Positions 1-5,906 of a stretch of DNA of 5,906 bases are shown in pieces. The DNA is from Deltaproteobacteria bacterium (GTDB taxonomy: Bacteria; Desulfobacterota; Desulfovibrionia; Desulfovibrionales; Desulfovibrionaceae). How positions within the stretch are numbered: the stretch's first letter is position 1; the number at the start of each line of letters is the position of its first letter. The notes beneath the pieces are model-generated. The model was given only the letters and a program-made list of their open reading frames with translations, did no database searches and was not told the origin of the DNA. The stretch is from assembly GCA_020861205.1 (NCBI GenBank), contig JAJBSY010000093.1:1-5906 (forward strand), given 5' to 3'. Position numbers and translations under genes: made by a program.

Positions 1-1
1 G

Positions 2-430
2 TACACCGGCGATATCGCCTACATGGACGAAGACGGCTACTTCTATATCATCGACCGGAAAAAGGACATGGCCATCGTCGGCGGCTTCAACGTCTATCCC
101 CGTGAAATCGACGAAGTGCTGCTCGCCCACCCGGGTGTGAAGGAAGCCGTCAGCGTGGCCGTGGCCCACCCAACTCGCGGCGAAATGGTCAAAGCCTTCG
201 TGGTCCCCAAGGACGGCGTTTCCCTGACGGCGGCCGATATCGTCAAATTCTGCCGCAACCGCCTTGCCGGGTACAAAGTTCCCCGCCAGGTGGAATTTCG
301 CGATTCCCTGCCCCGGGCCGCGACCGGAAAGATCCTGCGCAGGACGCTTCAGGCCGAGGAAATGGCGAAATTCAAGGCGGAAAAGAAACCGGCGGCCCCG
401 AACGACGCAACCGCGCAAGGCGGCCGGTAG
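2..430 (+). CDS. Acyl-CoA synthetase (AMP-forming, FadD-type long-chain fatty acid-CoA ligase), C-terminal part
   Basis: This is the last 142 codons of an adenylate-forming enzyme; the N-terminal AMP-binding domain lies upstream of the window. Such ligases activate a fatty acid with ATP to an acyl-adenylate and pass it to CoA in the cytoplasm. The visible part starts at the A7 motif TGDIAYMDEDGY, followed by the hinge motif DRKKDM (visible residues 18-23), which separates the large domain from the mobile C-terminal lid. GGFNVYPREID follows, and near the end GYKVPRQVEF and TGKILRRTL. The lysine of TGK (codon 329-331) is the conserved catalytic lysine of the adenylation step. GFNVYP after DRKKDM is typical of long-chain FadD-like members, but substrate cannot be read from the lid alone. 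A charged, Ala/Lys-rich tail of about 25 residues follows the last motif. The TAG stop lies one base before the dtd start, so the two genes form an operon. Confidence 0.93.
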   Translation, partial: YTGDIAYMDEDGYFYIIDRKKDMAIVGGFNVYPREIDEVLLAHPGVKEAVSVAVAHPTRGEMVKAFVVPKDGVSLTAADIVKFCRNRLAGYKVPRQVEFRDSLPRAATGKILRRTLQAEEMAKFKAEKKPAAPNDATAQGGR

Positions 431-431
431 C

Positions 432-893
432 GTGCGCCTGGTCGTGCAACGCGTCAGGGAAGCATCCGTTACCGTGGGCGGCGAGTCGGTCGCGGCCATC
501 GGGGGCGGCGTGCTCGTTTTAGCGGGGATGGGTCATGCCGCCGCCCAACCCGAAACCTGGCCCAAAATCGAAGCCGCGCTCGCCAAGTTGCCGGTTCTCC
601 GGATTTTCCCGGATGACCACGGGCATATGAACGTCAGCCTGACCGATTACGGCGGGGAGATCCTGCTCGTGTCCCAATTCACGCTGTACGCGGATTGCCG
701 GAAAGGAAGGCGGCCGTCCTTCCATCTCGCCTGCCCGCCGGATATTGCCGGCCCTCTGTTCGAAAAGGTCCTCACGGCGACGGAAAAACTTCTGCCGGGC
801 CGGGTCAGATCCGGCATCTTCGCGGCGGACATGGACGTGGCCCTCACCAATTGGGGACCCGTCACCATCCTGCTCGACAGCGACGACTTCTAA
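432..893 (+). CDS. dtd: D-aminoacyl-tRNA deacylase (D-Tyr-tRNA deacylase)
   Basis: This is a 153-residue cytoplasmic enzyme that hydrolyses D-aminoacyl-tRNAs (D-Tyr, D-Phe, D-Asp and others, and mischarged Gly-tRNA(Ala)), keeping D-amino acids out of translation. The family is usually 145-150 residues. The N-terminus RLVVQRVREASVTV is the family start. The SQFTLYAD signature is at residues 81-88 and continues into RKGRRPSF (90-97). The Gly-cisPro motif is at 142-145 in NWGPVT; many bacterial members have NDGPVT, so the Trp is a mild variant. The open frame extends upstream to 264, but that part overlaps the ligase gene in another frame and matches nothing in the family. The GTG at 432 gives the expected N-terminus. 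The ribosome site is weak (AAGG at 417-420, 11 bases away), so translation is probably coupled to the upstream gene, which stops at 430. Confidence 0.95.
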   Translation: MRLVVQRVREASVTVGGESVAAIGGGVLVLAGMGHAAAQPETWPKIEAALAKLPVLRIFPDDHGHMNVSLTDYGGEILLVSQFTLYADCRKGRRPSFHLACPPDIAGPLFEKVLTATEKLLPGRVRSGIFAADMDVALTNWGPVTILLDSDDF

Positions 894-954
894 GCCGCGC
901 CATGCAGTAGAAAGCCGCGCACGCCTCCCGGAAAAATCCTCCTTCTTTTTGGAA

Positions 955-989
955 GAGCCTTGTCCTCCGCCGCTCAGGGAACAAGGCTC
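955..989 (+). terminator. Hairpin downstream of dtd, probable terminator
   Basis: A perfect 9-bp inverted repeat, GAGCCTTGT (955-963) and ACAAGGCTC (981-989), encloses a 17-base loop that can add three more pairs. It lies 61 bases after the dtd stop in the convergent region. The T-run after it on the + strand is poor (CCTTTGCC), so it is not a textbook intrinsic terminator. It may serve both strands, or only protect the 3' end. The rest of 894-1135 shows no gene that I can support. Confidence 0.45.
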
Positions 990-1104
990 CTTTGCCTTCC
1001 GGGCAAGCTTGCGACGTTTCGCGAATAGCATTCTCCGAATCCCTGAAAGCCGCGACGGTATACAAATCTCGGACGAAAAACCGGCGAGAACGGCAAACGG
1101 AATC

Positions 1105-1123
1105 CGGCCGCATGAAGCGGCCG
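1105..1123 (-). terminator. Hairpin just after the TPR gene stop, possible terminator
   Basis: A 7-bp perfect stem, CGGCCGC / GCGGCCG with a 5-base loop, starts 12 bases beyond the TGA stop of the TPR gene on the - strand. Downstream on that strand the sequence has scattered T's and a TTTTT about 25-30 bases away, rather than a T-run at the stem. The position is right for a 3'-end structure. Intrinsic termination activity is uncertain. Confidence 0.35.
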
Positions 1124-1135
1124 TGGCAGTGGTTG

Positions 1136-4093
1136 TCAGAGTTGTCCACCCGGGGCGAACTGGGCGGCGTCCTCGGCAAGCCGGGAACTGCGCAGGGTGG
1201 AGGCGGCGGCGCGGCCGTGGACGCTGTCCGGATATTGCTGCACCAGTTGTTCCAAGGTCTTCCGCCATTCGGGCGTGTTTCCCTGCTTCCGGTATATCCC
1301 GGCGACGCGGAACAAGAGTCCCTGCCGCTGCGGATCGTCGGGAGGCAGGCTGTCCATGTAGCGGAGGGCGTATTCGAGCGCTTCCTTGTACCGGCCCGAC
1401 GTTTCGCAGATATCCATCAGCGATGAGAGAAGCGCGTTTATCTTGCCGGTATCCGCATGTTCCGGGTCCCGTTGCGACAGGGTCAGGAACCGGCCCAGGG
1501 CGCTTCTGCCAAGCGTGTACGCCTCTTGCAGGTTGCGGGCGTTTTCGGCGTCTTTCGCGAGAAAATACTCGGCATAGGCCTGCTGCTGCTCCCCGAGCTT
1601 GCCCGTCGCGGCCACGCGGGACCACAGCGGCACGGCTTCGGGGCTTTTCCCGAGGTTTTCCCGCGCCAGCGCCAAGGCGTAGTCAAGCTGCAGTTTAGCC
1701 CTGTCCGTCAACTCCCAGAGGGCGATCTGCTCACCGAGCTTCTCGATGGCCTCCCACTGGTCGTGGTCAAGGTCGATTGTCAGGGCGAGAAGCAACGCCT
1801 CTTCCGAGTGCTCCGACTCCTTCGCGCCCAGGAACATGGGTGAGATCAGCCGCAACGCGCCGTCCGGATCGTTCTGCTTCCACAAACTGTAGGCGAGCGC
1901 CACGCGGCTTTCGGCGGGCAGCTTCTCTTCCTGCTTCTTGAGCAAGGGGTTATCCCGCCACCCGGCGATAATCTGCCCGGGCCTGTCCTGCACCGCGCCC
2001 TCGGCGGCCAGGGCGGCAAACGCCTTCATGGCCACTTCCTCGGCGCGGGGAACAAGCTCGTGGCTCGGGAACATGGTCGCCAGTTCCGTGCACTGATCGA
2101 GGCATTCCTCGTACCGCTTGTTGGCGAGGTACCACATGGCGAGTTTCAACCGGGCCAGAGGAACCAGTTCGCTCTGCGGATGGTCCTTGATGATCTTCCT
2201 ATAAATATCGGCCGTTTTGAAATTCCGCGTTCCCTGGAAGACGGAAAGCATGGTCTGGAGTTCCGGCATATCGTTTATGCCGGTTTCGGCGAGGCGCATC
2301 ATGGCGACGAGGCCGCCGTCCTTGTCGGGGAACAGGCGTTCCGCCCTGGAGTAGGCGTCCTTGGCGGCGGCAAGCTGGCGTTTGCGGGCGTAGACGTCGC
2401 CTATACGGGTCAGGATCACGTCCGCATTGGGGCCGTCCGGCATGAGGTTGTAATAAATCATATAGCGGTCAAGGGCGTACTCCAGCTTGCCGAGCCGGTA
2501 GCCCACATCGCCCATCAGTTCGAGAACCGGCGGTGACTCGAGATACAGGCGGGGCCAGCGCCTGTCGATATAGTCAATGATGTCGTAACCTTCCTGGTAA
2601 TACCCCAGCGCCGAATAGGAACGCGCCAGGCCGACGGCGGCATCGCGGGCGTACCTGCTTTCCGCGTAATTGCTGACGATGTATTGGAACTGGTCCGCCG
2701 CCTGCTGCATCTCGTTGCGATCGTAGTAATATTCACCCCAGTAATAATAGGTCAGCGGAATGGTCTCGTCCATGGGGTACTGCCGCCGCAGCCTGTTGAA
2801 GTACGCGGTGGCTTCCACGGTGTTGCCGACCTTGAGGTTGACGTACCCCAGGCGAAGGTACGCCCCGGCGTTTCTCGGCGATTCCGGATTGTAGTTCATG
2901 GCCGTCACGGTGGCGGAGGTGATGGCGTCGTAATTTTCGGCCCATTTCCCCTGGTTCGCCATGAACAGCATTTCCGCGTGCAGATGCAGCACGTCCTCGG
3001 TCTGTTCCTTGGTCAGTTCCGGGTGCAGCAGGAGCGTCTCGGTCTTTTCCAGCGCGGCCTTGTAGTTGCCCCCCGCCATATCAGCCCGGACGGCGGCCAG
3101 GACCTCGTCGGGGTCCGCGGGGGCCTCGACCGGATTGCCTTCGGCATCCACGTAAATCTTTTTCGGGGCCTCTTCCGCCGGGGAACCTTCGCCGTTCTCG
3201 GCCTTGCCCACGGCCGCGCGATCACCGGGATCCGCCACGGGGCCCTTGCCTCCGGACGAATCAGCCGCCGTACCGGAGGAACCTTGGGTACGCATGTCAT
3301 CCCAGTCGGCCGAGCCGCCGGGGTTGATCCTTGACCGGAATACCGTCGGATCGCCGCCGGGATCGCATGGAAGCGGCGTAGGGCGGGCGGCGGCATCGTG
3401 TTCCCGCCCTTCCGGAACCGCCGCGCGCTCCCCGGAAGTTCCCGGTTCCCCGGAATCCGGAGGAAAAGCGGCCTCTCCCCGGCCCGCCGTATCGGAATTT
3501 TCGGGCCTCGCTCCGGCTATGCGGCCGCGCACGACGCCCGGATCGCCGGTTGGGGACAGCGCAATGACCGCATCCGCGGATGTGGCGGGCGCTGAAGGAG
3601 GAGAAGCGGGAGACGGTGGTGAGGACGGCGCCTGGGTGGACGGGGTTTCTTCCGGTTTGGGCGCATCCGCAAGCCCTTCCGGGGTCCAGCGTTCCCCGAG
3701 AGGATCCGCGAACGCGTTGATGATGACCGTATCCCGGTCGGGACGGGTGACGACGAACCCGAAGGCGGCTGTTTTCATGAAAAACCCGAGCGCGCTGCCG
3801 CGCGGCTCGCTCATGCGGAAAAACCTGGCGTTTTCCGGCGCGAGACTCTGCCCCATACCGGCGGAAGGGACGCCGAGGTCAAGAAGAAGCCCGGTACGGC
3901 TGACCCGGGTCACGTCGCCCGCGAACCCTTCCTCCTGGCTCAGCCGGACGGTAACGCGGTCGCGGTCGGGCAAAACCTCCCAGCTCACGGAGGCGGCAAG
4001 GCCATCGTGCACCCAAAGCCCGGCCATAACGGCCAAGGCGAGCAGAAACCGGTAAAAACCGGTGCGTATTGCCATATTCACCGCGTGTTTCAT
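1136..4093 (-). CDS. Exported tetratricopeptide-repeat protein with N-terminal beta-rich region and Pro/Ala/Gly linker
   Basis: This is a 985-residue protein without an enzyme motif. An N-terminal signal peptide is visible: Arg at 10 and 15, a hydrophobic core at 16-28, and likely cleavage near GLAA-S (31-35). No cysteine follows, so it is not a lipoprotein and should act in the periplasm or at the envelope. Residues 36-130 are beta-rich, with short alternating stretches such as RVTVRL, LLLDLG and TVIINAF, loosely like AMIN domains. Residues 140-310 are a low-complexity Pro/Ser/Ala/Gly/Glu linker. From about 330 to 957 helical repeats follow; the clearest TPR units lie near 408-441, 446-478, 482-515, 523-553, 558-590, 645-678, 888-917 and 925-957, several ending in a YP-like turn (RRQYP, ERLFP, QQYP). 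TPRs make protein-binding superhelices, so a scaffold or assembly role is likely. No ribosome site is clear before ATG 4093; ATG 4075 (residue 7) would also leave a complete signal peptide. It lies 72 bases after the sigma-54 activator on the same strand. Confidence 0.9.
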   Translation of the reverse strand: MKHAVNMAIRTGFYRFLLALAVMAGLWVHDGLAASVSWEVLPDRDRVTVRLSQEEGFAGDVTRVSRTGLLLDLGVPSAGMGQSLAPENARFFRMSEPRGSALGFFMKTAAFGFVVTRPDRDTVIINAFADPLGERWTPEGLADAPKPEETPSTQAPSSPPSPASPPSAPATSADAVIALSPTGDPGVVRGRIAGARPENSDTAGRGEAAFPPDSGEPGTSGERAAVPEGREHDAAARPTPLPCDPGGDPTVFRSRINPGGSADWDDMRTQGSSGTAADSSGGKGPVADPGDRAAVGKAENGEGSPAEEAPKKIYVDAEGNPVEAPADPDEVLAAVRADMAGGNYKAALEKTETLLLHPELTKEQTEDVLHLHAEMLFMANQGKWAENYDAITSATVTAMNYNPESPRNAGAYLRLGYVNLKVGNTVEATAYFNRLRRQYPMDETIPLTYYYWGEYYYDRNEMQQAADQFQYIVSNYAESRYARDAAVGLARSYSALGYYQEGYDIIDYIDRRWPRLYLESPPVLELMGDVGYRLGKLEYALDRYMIYYNLMPDGPNADVILTRIGDVYARKRQLAAAKDAYSRAERLFPDKDGGLVAMMRLAETGINDMPELQTMLSVFQGTRNFKTADIYRKIIKDHPQSELVPLARLKLAMWYLANKRYEECLDQCTELATMFPSHELVPRAEEVAMKAFAALAAEGAVQDRPGQIIAGWRDNPLLKKQEEKLPAESRVALAYSLWKQNDPDGALRLISPMFLGAKESEHSEEALLLALTIDLDHDQWEAIEKLGEQIALWELTDRAKLQLDYALALARENLGKSPEAVPLWSRVAATGKLGEQQQAYAEYFLAKDAENARNLQEAYTLGRSALGRFLTLSQRDPEHADTGKINALLSSLMDICETSGRYKEALEYALRYMDSLPPDDPQRQGLLFRVAGIYRKQGNTPEWRKTLEQLVQQYPDSVHGRAAASTLRSSRLAEDAAQFAPGGQL

Positions 4094-4165
4094 GCAAAAA
4101 CCGTGCGCCGCCCTGCCGCCGTGCGCGACGCGAAATACGAGGCCGTGACGCGCCCCGCTAAAAAA

Positions 4166-5304
4166 CTATTCCATATTGCGCTTTTTCAGCTTTTCGATCA
4201 GCGTCGTCCTCTTGATCCCGAGTATCTCGGCCGCCTGATTCTTGACGCCGTCCGCCCGCTGCAGCGCCTCCGCAAGCAAACGCTCTTCCACCGTATCCAA
4301 AAAGACTTTCAAGTCCATGCCTTTTTGCTCAATATCTTCCAGCGTGGGCCAGATAAACCCGAAACGCGGCCCCACCGGCGCCCCGCTTGCCGCCGTTCTT
4401 GCGGGGGCGGCGGAAATTCCGGTCAGCATGGCCCGTTCATCCCGGCAGGCGTCCGCATCGGCCGCAGCGGAAAGCCGCGCATCCGGCTGTGCATCGGAAA
4501 TTTCCGGCGAGTCCGGCAGAACCTCAAGGTCGCCGACGGAATCGAGAATCTTTTGCGGCAGGTCCGCCAAGCCGACGACGGGACCTTCGCACAAAATGGA
4601 AACGCGTTCCATGAAATTTTCAAGTTCGCGGATGTTCCCGGGCCAGGAATAGGCCGTCAACGCCTTGCGCGCTTCCGGGGCGACCCGCAACGCGCTCCTG
4701 TTGCGTTTTTTACAGAAATCTTTCAGAAAATGCTCGACCAGCAGCATGATGTCGCCGCCGCGCTCGCGCAGGGGAGGCAGATGCAGGGGGATGACGTTCA
4801 GGCGGTAGTAAAGGTCCTCGCGAAACCTCCCGGCGCGGACTTCGTTTTCCAGATCGCGGTTCGTGGCGGCGACGATGCGGACATCCACCTTCTTCACGCC
4901 GCTTCCGCCCACGCGCTCTATCTCCTTCTCCTGAAGCACCCGCAGGATCTTGACCTGGAGGGTCGGATCCATTTCCCCTATCTCATCGAGAAAAATCGTG
5001 CCGCCGTCGGCTATTTCAAAACGCCGGGCCGGGTTTTTATGGCGTGGGTAAAGGCCCCCTTCTCATGGCCGAACAGCTCGGATTCCAACAGGTCTTTGGG
5101 AATGGCGCCGCAGTTGATGGGCACAAACGGCTTGTCATTGCGCAGACTGTTGTCGTGGAGGGCGCGAACCAGAAGTTCCTTGCCCGTTCCGGACTCCCCC
5201 GTGACCAGGACCGTGCTGTCCGTCGGCGCCACCTTGGCCAAGGTCCGGAACACTTCCCGCAGCGTCGTGCTCTGCCCGATGATGCCCTCTGTTTTTATGC
5301 CCAC
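4166..5304 (-). pseudogene. Sigma-54-dependent activator (AAA+ / Fis-type HTH), broken by a one-base frameshift
   Basis: Read across the shift this is a 379-residue bacterial enhancer-binding protein, which uses ATP hydrolysis to open promoters held by sigma-54 RNA polymerase. The first frame (5304-5023, 94 residues) carries Walker A GESGTGKE (36-43) and the sigma-54-contacting loop, here GAFTHA (83-88) instead of GAFTGA. It then runs into VLK and a TAG at 5011. The second frame resumes at 5023 with RFEIADGG and Walker [12 protein letters not shown] (101-111), and continues with AATNRD (sensor I, 146-151), the arginine-finger segment [11 protein letters not shown] (161-171), WPGNIREL (sensor II, 221-228) and a Fis-type helix-turn-helix at about 340-379 ([18 protein letters not shown]). 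One base is missing between GGC and CGT. There is no receiver or GAF domain before the AAA+ module, as in PspF. A variable linker of about 80 residues precedes the HTH. The GTG start at 5304 has a good ribosome site. Everything outside the shift is intact, so the lesion is recent or a sequencing error; if it is an error, this is a functional CDS. Confidence 0.9.
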
Positions 5305-5311
5305 TGCTCGT

Positions 5312-5318
5312 TCCCCCT
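5312..5318 (-). promoter_or_regulatory. Ribosome binding site of the sigma-54 activator
   Basis: AGGGGGA on the - strand lies 7 bases before the GTG at 5304. It fixes this start, although GTG is not ATG and the protein begins almost directly with the AAA+ domain (GIIGQS at residues 7-12). Confidence 0.75.
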
Positions 5319-5372
5319 ATTGCCTCGCCCTCCCGGAAGTGGAAATCCGGCAAGACACAGATACGGCACTCT

Positions 5373-5400
5373 AGCATAATACCTCTAACCTGAGTGTCAA
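5373..5400 (-). promoter_or_regulatory. Sigma-70-type promoter of the sigma-54 activator
   Basis: On the - strand, a perfect -35 box TTGACA (5400-5395) is followed after 16 bases by TATGCT (5378-5373), four of six to TATAAT with the key T, A and final T kept. It lies in an AT-rich stretch unlike the surrounding coding DNA. A start near 5366 would leave a leader of about 60 bases before the GTG at 5304. The activator is therefore probably transcribed from its own housekeeping promoter, separately from the rod gene upstream. I found no sigma-54 -24/-12 element (GG and GC ten bases apart in the usual context) in the spacer. Confidence 0.6.
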
Positions 5401-5432
5401 TCTTATGACGCAAAGTCAAGTGAATTTGCAAT

Positions 5433-5444
5433 TTTTCTAGAAAA
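5433..5444. repeat. 12-bp perfect palindrome upstream of the activator promoter
   Basis: TTTTCTAGAAAA is a perfect 12-base inverted repeat centred about 39 bases upstream of the -35 box, in the AT-rich spacer between the rod gene and the activator. Its place would suit a dimeric regulator. AT-rich palindromes also arise by chance, so this is only a candidate. Confidence 0.3.
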
Positions 5445-5519
5445 TATGGAGAAACGGAATACCGGAACAAACGCCGAATATTCCTGAAAAAAACCAGCGA
5501 AAAGGAGGAAGAGGAAGAA

Positions 5520-5900
5520 TCAGATCTTCATATCCAGGAGCATACCGGTCATATCGTCCACGGTCCGGACGGCGAGGGCGTTCGCTTCGTAGGCCCTCTG
5601 CGTCCCTATCATGTGCACGTATTCCCGCGCGATATCCGTATTGCTCCCTTCAAGGTACCCCGGCGCGAGGGCTTCGCGCCCGTCCTGGTTGACGGGCACA
5701 AGGCCGGGCACGGGCGGCCCGGGGGTTTTGTCCGTATCGATCAGGCCGACCATCACGCCCTGGTCCCGGTTGCCGGTCATAAGCGAGAGATTCCGCGCGT
5801 GGAAGCCGGGCGTGTTGACGTTGGCGATATTGTTCGCCCGCACCAGCATATCCACGCCGAAAGCGCTTAAGGCGGATGCGTTGGCGCTGCCTATCTGCAT
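5520..5900 (-). CDS. Flagellar basal-body rod protein, FlgC-like
   Basis: This 126-residue protein belongs to the axial rod/hook family (FlgB, FlgC, FlgF, FlgG), whose members are exported by the flagellar type III system and stack as the rod in the periplasm. The N-terminal family motif NNIANVNTPGF is at 23-33 after the typical small-residue helix SALSAFGVDM (11-18). The C-terminal motif is at 85-126: SNTDIAREYVHMIGTQRAYEAN, then VRTVDDM. That helix is shared by FlgC and FlgG. FlgC is usually 130-150 residues, so the size fits FlgC, but NTPGF is more like FlgB/FlgG and the middle (40-80) is Gly/Pro/Asp-rich and unlike standard FlgC. It is not followed by fliE, so it may be a paralogue rather than the core FlgC; I leave the symbol blank. 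ATG 5900 gives the family N-terminus, but only six bases upstream are visible. No clear terminator follows; after the stop the - strand has a 21-base pyrimidine tract (5519-5499). Confidence 0.82.
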   Translation of the reverse strand: MQIGSANASALSAFGVDMLVRANNIANVNTPGFHARNLSLMTGNRDQGVMVGLIDTDKTPGPPVPGLVPVNQDGREALAPGYLEGSNTDIAREYVHMIGTQRAYEANALAVRTVDDMTGMLLDMKI

Positions 5901-5906
5901 ACCTCT

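Noticed and set aside
264..431. Upstream extension of the dtd reading frame
   Set aside because: It overlaps the end of the ligase in another frame, and dtd homologues begin at the RLVVQRV segment encoded from 432.
519..1625. A 368-codon - strand open frame across dtd and the convergent region
   Set aside because: It overlaps dtd antisense and the TPR gene in another frame; its Arg/Gly/Pro-rich sequence matches no family.
3204..4055. A long + strand open frame opposite the TPR protein's linker and N-terminus
   Set aside because: Its Pro/Ser/Arg-rich composition mirrors the low-complexity linker on the other strand, and no ribosome site or family pattern is seen.
4094..4165. Possible promoter or terminator between the activator and the TPR gene
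   Set aside because: Only imperfect GC-rich inverted repeats (GCGCG/CGCGC) are present, with no convincing -35/-10 pair and no hairpin plus T-run, so co-transcription is as likely.
5011..5025. Programmed -1 frameshifting in the activator
   Set aside because: The direction would be right, but no X XXY YYZ slippery heptamer is in frame here (codons GGC GTT TTG AAA TAG), no clear downstream hairpin is seen, and this family is not known to use it.
4007..5374. A 455-codon + strand open frame across the activator
   Set aside because: It is antisense to clear AAA+ motifs on the - strand, has no domain-like sequence, and is typical of open antisense frames in GC-rich genes.
5499..5519. A 21-base purine tract with AAGGAGG on the + strand, resembling a ribosome site
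   Set aside because: No plausible + strand gene starts after it; the next open frame is antisense to the rod gene. It is better read as the pyrimidine-rich 3' flank of the rod gene.

Overview
The window is GC-rich, and all but one of its genes read with family-typical motifs throughout. The gene set suggests a motile, diderm proteobacterium: an isolated flagellar rod-type protein, an enhancer-binding activator of sigma-54 RNA polymerase, a large secreted TPR protein, and a FadD-type acyl-CoA ligase beside dtd. The style fits Desulfovibrionaceae or another Desulfobacterota group. That placement is inferred from protein style and context, with no marker gene to confirm it.

Left part, + strand (1-893): the C-terminal end of an AMP-forming acyl-CoA synthetase is followed after one base by dtd, the D-aminoacyl-tRNA deacylase. 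The two are almost certainly co-transcribed. Positions 894-1135 form a convergent intergenic region with two hairpins, one after dtd and one after the TPR gene arriving from the other strand.

Right part, - strand (5900 down to 1136), in transcription order: a short FlgC-like flagellar rod protein; a 220-base AT-rich spacer with a good sigma-70-type promoter; a sigma-54 activator of the receiver-less type; and, 72 bases later, a 985-residue exported protein with an N-terminal beta-rich region, a long Pro/Ala/Gly linker and a C-terminal TPR array. The three may form a flagellum- or envelope-related neighbourhood, with the activator driving sigma-54 promoters that lie outside this window.

The main anomaly is in the activator. 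Its reading frame is broken by one missing base near 5023, between the GAFTGA loop and Walker B. The Walker B sequence lies in the -1 frame in the stretch between the two open frames, and the downstream part is intact to the stop. It is either a very recent pseudogene or a sequencing/assembly error. The GAFTGA loop also reads GAFTHA. The second point of interest is the TPR protein, whose architecture beside flagellar genes recalls the PflA type of periplasmic motor scaffold; this is a hypothesis from architecture only.
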